Part shown: positions 45,105 through 53,551 of the stretch, one piece after another
Position numbering within the stretch: the stretch's first letter is position 1
Layout of the letters: each line of letters opens with the position of its first letter
Source of the DNA: Symsagittifera roscoffensis
Lineage: Eukaryota; Xenacoelomorpha; Acoela; Convolutidae
DNA length: 64,000 nucleotides
Reading direction: 5' to 3'
Assembly: GCF_963678635.1 (NCBI RefSeq)
Contig: NC_087070.1
Location: 46,045,467-46,109,466 of the forward strand
Notes under the pieces: model-generated
Told to the model about the DNA's origin: nothing
The model's input: the letters and a program-made list of their open reading frames with translations, nothing else
The model's database searches: none
Program-made: the position numbers and the translations under genes

Positions 45105-45810
45105 GATGGTGTGGCAGACATCAAGCATCGAAGGCATGATGAAGCTTTATCGGGTGTGAAAGCCTGCAGGCTCGCCTGTTGGGTGAAGCGGAGGCACGCA
45201 TAAAGGAGAAACCACAAGAGCTGGCAACAAAGGAGATGCAAACAGTAACTGAAGAAATTCGTGAACCTGAACCAATGACTGCGGCGGATGAATTCAAGAT
45301 CGACTATAGGGCAGCCGCGAGGGATGCTCTAAACAGAGTCCAGCAGAGTTGGTGAAGAAGGAGATCGAACAAAAGGTGAATTTCGAATTAGAGAATGAGA
45401 AAATTCAGGAAAGGCTAAACGTCTTCGAGGCATTAGAAGTCGAAGAAACGAAAGCAACAAGCAGTTTGACCATGAAAATAAATGTGATCTCTGGGTAGAC
45501 GTTCGGAATGGTGCCACAAGGAAGCAGAATAAAGTCAATAGTATCAATTGCGGGACACCAGGTGATCAGGAACCCTAGTGAACCCTCAGAGTTCACTATG
45601 ATGCATTTAGACACATATGCAGATTATCTGAGACAGGTAGAGCCACGCACTGAGTCAAGGGCTGTGCGAGCGTTGTTGACAACCGTTGGCCCTCGAACAA
45701 AGAAACTCTACGGGCGATATGTGGAAGTCTATGGACTGTATCAAGAGATGTTGAACGTTGACGGGATAAGTATTTACACTAGGACCTACGTCACAACAGA
45801 TAGTGACTAA
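45105..45810 (+). pseudogene. Gag C-terminal coiled coil and protease lead-in, copy 4
   Basis: A coiled-coil region in broken frames (45,180-45,500; a TAG replaces CAG at 45,496) is followed by a 100-codon open stretch, 45,508-45,810: VPQGSRIKSIVSIAGHQVI, then DYLRQVEPRTESRAVRALL and MLNVDGISIYTRTYVTT. This conserved lead-in to the protease ends at TAA 45,808. Confidence 0.65.
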
Positions 45811-45870
45811 ATGGGGCAAATCTGTTTGGGCCAGGAATAATTTCAGGTCCGTAGAATCGGCCATGATGCT

Positions 45871-46020
45871 ATGATGGAGCAAGATGCAGTACACATAGGG
45901 TACGAGGCAGATGTGACCGCTTATCCGCTAGACACCAATGCAAAGAAAACTGGAGTAACAGGATTACTGGATACAGGAGCAGTGGTAAGCGTGGACCAGC
46001 ACAAACAGGGCATGAAAGAT
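45871..46020 (+). pseudogene. Aspartic protease active-site half, copy 4
   Basis: MMEQDAVHIGYEADVTA leads to TGLLDTGAVVSV, with the catalytic DTGA at 45,970-45,981. In a working protein the flap and ILGRDF half would follow. Here the sequence runs into an 18-bp piece of gag (ACAAACAGGGCATGAAAG, about 46,001-46,018) and then an inverted copy of the second half. Confidence 0.75.
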
Positions 46021-46028
46021 GAGTTTTC

Positions 46029-46604
46029 GTTTACCTTTCTATCTGAAAAAATTGGTAAATTGATTTTATCTGTTATTATTCTATTAATTAATTTCTTAAC
46101 ATACCTCCGGTCCGGATTTCTAATCCTTATTAGGCCGTTGTTCAAGTCAATCATCACATCGAAGTTCCGGACAAAATCACGGCCCAGGATGAGGTGGTCT
46201 GAGTCGTCTAAATTCTTAACCACCAGGAAGCTAATCCAAAGATCGCGTCCTCCCATGTGAAGGACCGTCATTGGTGTCCTTCCGGCCACGTAGATTGGTC
46301 CAACGAACCTCAGATTGGCGGCCGCCATCCGCGGACCAATCTACGTTGTCCGAAGAACACCAATGACGGTCCTTCACATGGGAGGATGCGATCTTTGGAT
46401 TAGCTTCCTGGTGGTTAAGAATTTAGACGACTCAGACCAGTTCATCCTGGGCCGTGATTTTGTCCGGAACTTCGATGTGATGATTGACTTGAACAATAGC
46501 CTAATAAGGATTAGAAACCCGGACCAGAGGTATGTTAAGAAATTAATTAATAGAATAATAACAGATGAAATCACTTTACCAATTTTTTCAGATAGAAAGG
46601 TAAA
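46029..46604. repeat. Inverted duplication (palindrome) of the protease C-terminal half
   Basis: Two arms of about 285-290 bp meet at the 10-bp palindrome GGCGGCCGCC (46,317-46,326) with no spacer. The minus-strand reading of the left arm and the plus-strand reading of the right arm both encode PIYV, RTPMTVLHMGG, DLWISFLVVKNLDD and LILGRDF / FILGRDF, with several amino-acid differences and an 8-bp indel near the centre. The differences mean the palindrome is not a simple recent assembly fold-over. Confidence 0.9.
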
Positions 46605-46611
46605 ACTATAG
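46315..46611 (+). pseudogene. Protease C-terminal half, copy 4
   Basis: 98 codons with HMGGCDLWISFLVVKNLDDS and FILGRDFVRNFDVMID, the second half of the aspartic protease, ending at TAG 46,609. It is separated from its active-site half by the inverted arm. After it lies a 27-bp tandem duplication (TTGGTACCCAACCCAAATAG, about 46,638-46,690). Confidence 0.7.
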
Positions 46612-47277
46612 TCGGGACAAGCTGTAATAGCAATTGTTGGTACCCAACCCAAATAGTCAAGTTTGGTACCCAACCCAAATAGTCAAAGCTCGGCGATTTT
46701 AGGCCGGAGCTTTTCAGTAACACAAAAAGAGCTGTGTGCCAGTGTGTTGTTGAACACACTGGACACCACGGTTACGATCCAGCAAGGAAAGAAACTTGCT
46801 TACGCTTTTCCGATGAGGGGACACGAAACTTGAAGAGATATAATGTGAAAGACTGCCCGAATCATGCTAATAAGGATAAAATTTTTAAAAGAATTGATTA
46901 ATTCAAATATGTTAAAAAATTGTTTACAATGAAATCCGAAACAGATGACGGCTTGTCGAGCTGCTTGACCTTTCCGGAACGCCCCTCATCATATGAACTA
47001 GAATCCGACAAACCGGTTTTGCCGGAGATAGAACCCTTAAGAGGGAAAATAGGTGAGGGAGACTTTGAGTCATTTAAACCGGAATGCGGACGTATTTTCA
47101 AAACACAAAGCGGACATCGGTTGCTGCATTTTCGTCGAACACGAAATAGAAATAGAGGAAGGCGCCATTCCTCATAGGGAAGGCGCAAGGCGAATGACGC
47201 CTCATAAATCGAAAGCGTGCCGAGCGGAAATAGAAATATTGCTCGAATACGACATGAAAGAACCCTCAAAATTGCCT
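46612..47277 (+). pseudogene. Connection region upstream of RT, copy 4
   Basis: Stretches in several frames: FSVTQKELCASVLLNTLDTT (about 46,707), then 46,920-47,177 (MKSETDDGLSSCLTFPERPS) and 47,053-47,301 (NRNADVFSKHKADIGCCIFV, EGARRMTPHKSKACRAEIEI). The latter leads in other Ty3/gypsy elements straight to RT fingers. Here EPSKLP is interrupted at 47,278. Confidence 0.65.
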
Positions 47278-48314
47278 TTCCAGGACCTTCCAACCAGGTG
47301 AGATGCCTCTGACAACCAAGCCTAGGCCTGGTCTGAGAAGATTGCATCAGGAGATGAACAGCGAGGCTGCCTCAGCTAGTTCACAACTGAGAGCAGCTGT
47401 GCCACCAAATAGGGCGAGAGTAGAAGAAGTTCAGACGAACAAAACCATGCAAGATCTTAACGGAACGATAGAAGAACTGGAGAAGACCAGAAGGGTGCTG
47501 GTTGAAATGACGAAAACCATGCTCAGTACGGGAGAAAACAGAGACACGTGGAAAAGACTGTTTGAAGCAACAAGAAACAGGGTGAAGAAATGGAGGAGGC
47601 GCATAGGCAATGCCGTGACTCCGGAGCCTGGAGCGTTTGACACGGAATGGACGGAATTAAATCTAGCGCCTATGAGAATGATAGGCAGAGCCGAATTACC
47701 TGAGGCCTCCCTGATTTTGTCCAATGTGAAACAGGAGTTAACAGTGGGAGGAACGTTGCAGACGAGAACCTTCCTGGCACCCTTCGGCTATGATGAAATC
47801 AAAGTGGTCCATGGAGAAGAGGAAGATAAATCAGCCGGCAGGCTAATCATACCGAAAATTCCGGAAGGGACCAAGTCTGAAAGGCAAGGACCCTCAAGTT
47901 CGAGAGATGCGTCAGGAGGAGATGATGGGCAGGGAGGAAGCCGTCGATCGGAGGAGCCTATGCAAGAGGATCCCGATCAAGCAGAGAAGGAGGACGATAG
48001 AGCGTCGATAGGAGGAATATCCAGCCTGGATTTCAAATTATTCAGTGACTTTGAAAACAACTCAGACGCGTTGGAAACGACTGAATCAGCAAACGAAGGT
48101 ACTTCTTTCGACACTGGAGCCTCCGTCAGTTTTTGCGGAAATGAAACGGAATTTGCCGGAGAGCAGCTCTCCGGGCAATTTTAAAGATAATGAACAAAGA
48201 CTTCTCATTGAATCACCAAGGAGAAGAAGGATAGAAGGCGCTGCCAGAGTACCCTTCTTGGGAACATTACCCAAACAAGAGTGGGAGGTAAATCACCGAG
48301 ACCATGAAAATAGG
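47278..48314 (+). mobile_element. 1.04-kb accessory-block fragment inserted in RT
   Basis: 47,278-48,314 is nearly identical to 53,862-54,884, apart from a 14-bp segment kept here (around 48,130) and lost there. It replaces about 65 bp of RT fingers still seen at 21,845-21,910. The right joint contains a duplicated GTGACAATAAA. The donor was not the present 53.9-kb copy itself but a close relative that still had the 14 bp. Confidence 0.9.
47303..48184 (+). pseudogene. Accessory N- and C-module fragment inside pol
   Basis: 293 open codons in the inserted fragment: the MPLTTKPRPGLRRLHQEMN motif, a coiled coil (LNGTIEELEKTRRVLVEMTK), the LAPMRMIGRAELPEASLIL segment and an acidic region with EEPMQEDPDQAEKEDD. 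It matches 53,887-54,770. The C-terminus after SVSF is frame-shifted relative to the module at 60.18 kb. Its location in pol is ectopic. Confidence 0.65.
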
Positions 48315-48626
48315 TGTGACAATAAAGTGACAATAAAAGATGCGTACCCGATACCGCGAATAGACGAGAGCCTCTCGAAACTTGGTGACGCCAAGTTCTT
48401 CACCACACTGGACTTGGGTTCTGCCTTCTGGCAGGTCTCTCTGCGGAAGAAGGACAGAGAAATGACCGGATTCGCGCGTGAAATGGCGTTGTACCAGTGG
48501 AAGAGGATGCCCTTTGGCCTGTGCAACGCCACGGCCACTTTTCAAAGACTGATAGCTCAGCCTTTGACCAGAGTGACGAAGATATACGGGAACCTTGTGA
48601 TGTGTTACGTGGATGACGCGGCATAG
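48045..48626 (+). pseudogene. In-frame chimera of accessory C-module and RT palm
   Basis: One uninterrupted 193-codon frame runs from the accessory module (NLPESSSPGNFKDNEQRLL, SPRRRRIEGAARVPFLGTLP) into RT (KVTIKDAYPIPRIDESLSKL, LDLGSAFWQVSL, PFGLCNATATFQRL, CYVDDAA). The first catalytic Asp is in LDLG (about 48,410), and the other two are the YVDD pair at 48,612-48,617. The RT fingers N-terminal part is replaced. It stops at TAG 48,624, just after YVDD, because of a small deletion. Confidence 0.8.
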
Positions 48627-48650
48627 CAACGCCCACCTTGGAAGACCACA

Positions 48651-49240
48651 TTGATCTGCATGAAAAGAGCAGGCTCGAAATGTAAACCATCGAAGTGTGA
48701 GATACTCAGATATTCGATAAAGTATCTAGGGAGAATGGTGGACAGGCATGGCGTGAGGTCGGACCCGGAAGCAGTGGAGACTGTGTTGACATGGAAGGCT
48801 CCCAGAACGGACACAAAACTCATGAGCTTCCTTGGGTTTGCCAAATATTACCGTGAGTTCATAAAGGGATATGCAGACAAGGTGTATCCCATGCAGAAAC
48901 TGATGCGCAACAAAAGAAAGAAGTTCGAATGGAACGAAGAAGCTCACGCTGCCTTCGAGAACTTAAAGCGGGAACTGTGCGAAGCGCCAGTGCTAGGCAT
49001 GCCTACAGAGAAATGCATGTGTTTTCTTGATACGGATGCATCAGTTTTGGCCATCTCAGGAATACTGCTTTAGGAGCAGGAATGGAATGGAAGAATAGTT
49101 CTCCGTCCCATTGCATATGGCAGTAAAGTGTTGAGTGACACTGAAATGAAGAGTATAGTGCACCAAAGGCAGAAATGTTTGCAGTTGTCACACTCGTGGA
49201 GAAGACCCGCGCATACTTAGGGAGCATCCCTTTAAGTTAC
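48651..49240 (+). pseudogene. RT thumb/connection and RNase H N-terminal half, copy 4
   Basis: 140 codons (48,651-49,073) with AGSKCKPSKCEILRYSIKYL, GVRSDPEAVETVLTWKAP, LMSFLGFAKYYREFIKGYAD (the classical post-palm region), then CFLDTDASVLAISGILL, where D of DTDAS (49,029) is the first RNase H catalytic residue. TAG at 49,071 replaces the expected CAG. Readthrough gives RPIAYGSKVLSDTEMK before a frameshift at about 49,150. Confidence 0.8.
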
Positions 49241-49242
49241 AC

Positions 49243-49653
49243 GTGGACAATAGAGCGTTATCCTGGTTGAAGACGTACTCGTTGGACCAGAGCTATATTG
49301 GTCGGTGGATAGTCAGATTAGACGGCTACCACATAAAAATCGAGCACAGGATGCGTGACAAAAACCAGAATGCTGACAGCCTCAGCAAGAAGACTGAGTT
49401 TTGTGGAAGACTTGAACAGAAGCAAGCCAATCAGGCGGAAATCAAGAAAGGGTTCTCGTTTCTGAATAAAAAAATTTATAACGCGCTTTCCTTGACGAGA
49501 GGGTTAGACAAATCTCGACTTCCAATTCCGGGAAACCCCGAACTACCGGTGGAAAAAACAGCAGAAAGAAAGATCTTATCAAGGAAGGACCCGGTACCTT
49601 TGGATCTGTTGCTACGTTCAAACATGGTCCAACAGGAAATCTCTCTCGTATGA
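49243..49653 (+). pseudogene. RNase H C-terminal half and linker, copy 4
   Basis: 136 open codons beginning at VDNRALSWLKTYSLDQSYIG. Asp of VDNRALSWL and the HRMRDKNQNADSLS segment correspond to late RNase H catalytic and binding residues. It is followed by a hydrophilic linker rich in Lys/Glu. Ends TGA 49,651. Confidence 0.75.
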
Positions 49654-50297
49654 GCATAAACATCCTCTCGTTGCTGGATAAGAGGGTCCAGGTCACTCCG
49701 CAATTGATGCGGATTTTGGGTGAATTGTTGGAGAGAGAAATAACAAGAGATGACCCCGAGTGGGCAGCAGCCATGGCATTGCTGACAGTCAGTGAGAAAA
49801 TAAAGATTATGCCATCAAGACGTCAACAAAAAGAAAATGAGAGGGGTTGTTGGACAATAGTTCAGCAACTAGTGTCCTCGATACCCCCAAAACCTCTTGA
49901 CAAGTACATCATTCAAACGAAAAGAAACGGTGAAAAGGACACAAAGGAAAACTGTCACCTTTGAGGATCAGCATCAAAAAGGCCAAGCGGTTGAACAAAA
50001 CCTGGGGCAAGAAATTTTGTCCGGGGAGAGGGTCGTTGATGGGAACAGGCAAGTTTATCAACAAAACCCGGTACAAGAAAGTTTGTCCGGGAGGCAGGTG
50101 TAGAGGAAAATGTTCAAGGTGAGGAAAAAGATCTGGAGGATAAAATTTTGTCCGGGGAGTTCAGATGGATGAGCAGAGCGCATAAAACTGATCCCGAAGA
50201 AGAAAAATGCTCAGTGACAGACTCTTCTATTGATGACAACTCAGGGAATTCGGGAATTGACACCTAATCAGACAGGAACTCGAGCACAGGATCGGAG
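49654..50297 (+). pseudogene. Pol linker with repeated LSGE-type peptides
   Basis: Frame pieces give VQVTPQLMRILGELLEREIT and VSEKIKIMPSRRQQKENERG, then three spaced repeats of the type Q-N-x-x-Q-E-x-L-S-G (NLGQEILSGE, NPVQESLSGR, LEDKILSGE) at about 50,000-50,160. Low complexity, likely disordered. The equivalent in copy 1 is 2,066-2,420. Confidence 0.5.
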
Positions 50298-51029
50298 TTG
50301 TCAGAGCTAGCGATCCACCTGTTGCTAGTGGAGACTCGAGCAAGAGACCTGGACAGAGAGGTATATCAAGACCCTGACAGTGATCGCTACCTGCTACGTA
50401 GCGAATCAATCTTTGACAACGCAGCTGATGATTTAGAAACAATAGCGGTATCGAAACGATCGATGAGTTTGTTGCCACAGAAAGAAGTAGTCAGACAAGA
50501 GACAGAGCCATTAGTGAAAACTTGTTGCGTGAAGATGGAAGATGACACGCATCAGCCAGATGAAACGAATAGTCATTTGAGGGTCATGAAGACGTACTTG
50601 AATGCGAGATACAGACTCTCAGAACTATTAAGAGAACAAAAAAACGACCGCATGACCAGCAAATTAAAAAGGTGGACCGAAAATGGAGCACCAGACAAAG
50701 GTGACCTGCAGGAAGACAGTTACCGTATTCTGAGACAGTACTTTATGCAGAAAGAGGGAAGGCTGTATCTGATTAAGGACGGGATCGTGGCTGGTAAGAG
50801 AAGAGAAGAAGACAAAGTCCTGTACAAATACAACGCGATAGTGTTGCCGCAACTCTATCAGACAGAACTTTTATTCAGGTCGCATGATCAGATGGGCCAT
50901 CAGGGAATCGACAATGAGTAACAGAATATCAGGATCCTGGCGCGCTTTGAGCGGCCTGGAATGAAGAAGGCATGCGAGAAGTGGGTAACAGCATGTCTGT
51001 CATGCCAATAAGTCAAGGATTCAAGGAAA
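50298..51029 (+). pseudogene. Integrase N-terminal zinc-binding region, copy 4
   Basis: 207 open codons (50,298-50,921): an acidic DPDSDRYLLR region, basic NARYRLSELLREQKNDRMTS, then YLIKDGIVAGKRREEDKVLY and FRSHDQMGHQGID, the H-X4-H half of the HHCC zinc finger (50,883-50,900). A TAA at 50,919 interrupts. The C-X2-C half (ACLSCQ, 50,994-51,005) follows in the same frame before another TAA. Confidence 0.75.
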
Positions 51030-51440
51030 TTGCGATTTCCCTTGCAGTCGATCGAGTCATCTGAATTCAAGGAGGTGGTGCAGATTGATCACCAAAAGAT
51101 ATGTATGACAGACAGTGGTTACAATCAAGTCTTGGTCATGATAGATCACTTCACGAAGTATGCAGAGGACGTGCGATCACCTAATCAATACGTGGATAGC
51201 GAGAAATGGTTTCCGATGACGTTTCGATCGGATAACGGAACAGCTTTCGTTGGAGATTTTACGAAAGAGCTCATAAGAAGTTCACAGGTAGCTGCTCAAG
51301 CTCACTCCACGACATACCATCTCTAGACGAATGGCTTAGTCGAACGGCAGAATCGAACGTTGGTGTCGATACTGAGGGTATATTGTTCCAGGTACATGAC
51401 CAATTGGGACAGATAGCTTCCACAGGTGATGAGAGCTTAA
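51030..51440 (+). pseudogene. Integrase catalytic core, copy 4
   Basis: FKEVVQIDHQKICM has the first catalytic Asp (51,086). FRSDNGTAFVGDF has the second (51,231), and NGLVERQNRTLVSIL the Glu (51,342), with 36 codons between the last two including a TAG at 51,324. About 30 bases or more are missing between the first two Asp regions relative to copy 1. All three catalytic residues are therefore still encoded although the gene is dead. Confidence 0.8.
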
Positions 51441-51860
51441 AACAGCAAGCAACACTCCGCCACCGGAGTTAGTCCACACATGATGTTAACCGGACACGAG
51501 AACTCTTTGCCCTTGACTTTCTTTTACCCAGAGAATGAGGCCAAGAAAACATCACCACAAGTCTACGTAAGGGATGTGATTAGACGTCAACATGAACTAA
51601 ACGAATTGTGTAGACGGAACACTCAGCAGGCACAGGCAAGACAGAGGAAAAAAAAGTTTCGATAAAAAAGCAGCTGGTGCAAAAACTTACTCGGTAGGAG
51701 ACTACGTATGGGTATTTCAGAACGTTATACCACCGAAAGGAACGAAAAAACTCCTAAAAAAGTGGAGGGGACCCTTCATGATTACGGAAGTGCATCAGGA
51801 GGGACGTTTTTGTAGACTAAGTACCGGCCGAGCCGCTCACTGCGAAAACATTAAGTCACA
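51441..51860 (+). pseudogene. Integrase C-terminal GPF domain, copy 4
   Basis: 51,480-51,665 encodes MMLTGHENSLPLTFFYPENE and a helical VYVRDVIRRQHELNELCRR segment. After a one-base shift in an A-run (about 51,655), YSVGDYVWVFQNVIPPKGTK and LLKKWRGPFMITEVHQEG follow. The W-x-GPF motif is the GPY/F signature of Ty3/gypsy and retroviral integrases. Confidence 0.75.
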
Positions 51861-52410
51861 CAACCCATTGACAGAAGTCGGGTGTATAATGGCAGACATG
51901 GAAGGGGGAGATTATCTGATGATGGACCCTGCCTGTGAGGTCAATGAGAAAGTCACCAGGGGAAAGAACGATGGAAATGAAGTCGTAGAGGAAGGATCAA
52001 GTCCACCACTAGACCTGGATCCCAACGAGGTGATTGAGGCAGATGAAGAAACCTTACCCTACGCGGAGGAGGACCCCGAACAAATGGAGGTCCCCGAGAA
52101 TTTGGAACCAGATCTTCCGTTTACGATACAGACCCGACAGAAGGACAGGACAAAACTCACGAAGGAATATAATTCTTACGGAGATGACTTCGTAGTGGAC
52201 AGGATAGATCTGAAGAAGATGGTGGAAGAAGTAGTGGGTCTAGAAGAAATAACTGTGTCACAGGACATCGACATAGTCGACGATCACGACGAGGAGTGGG
52301 TCGATGACCGGTCCAAGCCCGAGGTAGAATTCGACGACGAGCAACCGCAATCCTATGAACAAGACTTGACGAATCTGCGTGTCATGGAATGGCTGAGAGA
52401 AATGACGTAA
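51778..52410 (+). CDS. Pol acidic C-terminal tail, copy 4
   Basis: 210 open codons starting within the integrase GPF motif. They continue through RLSTGRAAHCENIKSHNP into a long acidic tail (DDHDEEWVDD, VEFDDEQPQ) ending with DLTNLRVMEWLREM. In copy 1 this last motif continues for about 80 more residues, so TAA at 52,408 is probably a disabling stop. Function unknown. Acidic tails after integrase could contact chromatin, but that is speculation. Confidence 0.55.
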   Translation: MITEVHQEGRFCRLSTGRAAHCENIKSHNPLTEVGCIMADMEGGDYLMMDPACEVNEKVTRGKNDGNEVVEEGSSPPLDLDPNEVIEADEETLPYAEEDPEQMEVPENLEPDLPFTIQTRQKDRTKLTKEYNSYGDDFVVDRIDLKKMVEEVVGLEEITVSQDIDIVDDHDEEWVDDRSKPEVEFDDEQPQSYEQDLTNLRVMEWLREMT

Positions 52411-52739
52411 GACCCAATGGAGACCAGTGTCACAATTCAAGATGTGGATCGTGAAAGCATGAAATACATAAAAACCGAAAGGGATGATCCTTGCTGGGCT
52501 GCCCAGGAAGGGCAATGACTCATTCCTTCTTCCAACCTCGATTTGATATCCGGTATGCAATCGACGGGGACGTCGATGGCTATTTTGTCCGGGGAGTAGG
52601 GGTAGGATATACACACACTGAAAAATTATTAATAAAATTTAAGAATAGTAAGAGAGACAGGTGATCTAGAAGCAGAAACAGGCGAGGACTCTAAGAAACC
52701 GGACAAAGGGAGAGTAGTTGAGTCAGATCTAGCATAATA
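52411..52739 (+). pseudogene. Decayed end of the Pol tail
   Basis: Counterpart of 4,590-4,890: SSNLDLISGMQSTGTSMAIL and IHTLKNY match NLDLLDCGRSTETSMDIL and LTHTENLL of copy 1, interrupted by several stops. Confidence 0.45.
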
Positions 52740-53180
52740 TTGACAGATAGCACTTTTATACTTACAAATAGGACGTTTGCGATAGCAATTACAGCGGACA
52801 TGATTTTTAGGACAGCGTTGGCAGCGGATATTTGGGAAAGAAAACAAAAAGATAGAATTCCTTTGGACGCAAAGACCAGGAATAGGAGGCGTAGCAGTCT
52901 TACCTCCGGCGGCGTCACAGATACCGGGAAAACACTTTTGCTTCTTGGTGACGAGGGAGACGGAGAAACAGCATGTGGACCCGGAAAACCTAGTCTTGTC
53001 TTTGACGAGACTGAGAGACTTCCTTGTGGAGAGGGAGGTGAAGGAACTCTCGCTTCCAGTATACGACCCGAACCGAGGACGACTGCATCCCCGGGAGCTG
53101 TATGCACTGATACACGTAATCTTTCAGATACTAACATACAAGTATACTTACATAAGAAATTTTATTTGAGTATAGGCTGA
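52740..53180 (+). CDS. Small conserved ORF after pol, copy 4
   Basis: 146 open codons: FILTNRTFAIAITADMIFRT and LAADIWERKQKDRI, then a Gly/Ser-rich part. Comparison with copy 1 shows the real frame switches near 52,935 to LVTRETEKQHVDPENLVLSL, RLRDFLVEREVKELSLPVYD, PNRGRLHPRELYALIHVIF (52,945-53,169). So this is a frameshifted gene of about 140 residues conserved between pol and the accessory block in both copies. No known domain recognised. Confidence 0.45.
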   Translation: MTDSTFILTNRTFAIAITADMIFRTALAADIWERKQKDRIPLDAKTRNRRRSSLTSGGVTDTGKTLLLLGDEGDGETACGPGKPSLVFDETERLPCGEGGEGTLASSIRPEPRTTASPGAVCTDTRNLSDTNIQVYLHKKFYLSIG

Positions 53181-53551
53181 GTTTAGGTTGCATGCCGGAA
53201 GGTGTCATACTAAGTGTGTTGTATAATATATGTTATGTGTTATGTTAAGAAGACCCTGAATAAGAAAGGGATTGGTAACCATGAATAACCGAATGACAAT
53301 CTTAGGAATAGTACCAAAGTTCGGACTGTTCATTCTTAGGTCGAATTCCGAAATTTTAGTAATAAACTGATTTTAAAATATTTTAAGATCAAAATCTTTT
53401 TATCTGACAGTTTTAAATAAATTTTAAAACAAAATAAGAGTAATGCTGACAAATGTGATATTCGTGACCTCTTTTCTAGATCCTGATTGATCATTCAATC
53501 ATTCATCAGATTTCAATTGAATCAAGCTGATAATCAAACCGAATTTAACGA
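53181..53551 (+). other. AT-rich spacer between pol and accessory block, copy 4
   Basis: About 370 bases without a gene. AATAAA-type signals lie near 53,363 and 53,415, and an imperfect inverted repeat (GATTTCAATTGAATC) is near 53,508. It may contain the poly(A) site of pol and the promoter of the accessory gene. No LTR found. Confidence 0.4.

Larger units (their letters stand above)
43166..53180 (+). mobile_element. Ty3/gypsy-like gag-pol, copy 4 (best preserved)
   Basis: Continuous order: Gag N-terminal half, capsid-like domain, knuckles, coiled coil, protease (DTGA), connection, RT (LDLGSAFW and YVDD), RNase H, linker, integrase (HHCC, DDE, GPF), acidic tail, small ORF. The 5' end is cut inside gag and joined to the compound repeat, so leader and start are missing. 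Two structural oddities are a palindrome in the protease and a 1-kb accessory insertion in RT. Several stops and frameshifts; not functional as it stands. Confidence 0.9.

Noticed and set aside
45921-46328. Minus-strand protease-like ORF as an independent gene
   Set aside because: It is the inverted arm of the palindrome, not a separate gene; lacks DTGA.
47291-47302. CAGGTGAG resembling a perfect 5' splice site (also 53,878 and 55,351)
   Set aside because: The reading frame continues through it as QPGEMPL in related copies, and copy 1 has GGGGAAATG there, so it is more simply coding.
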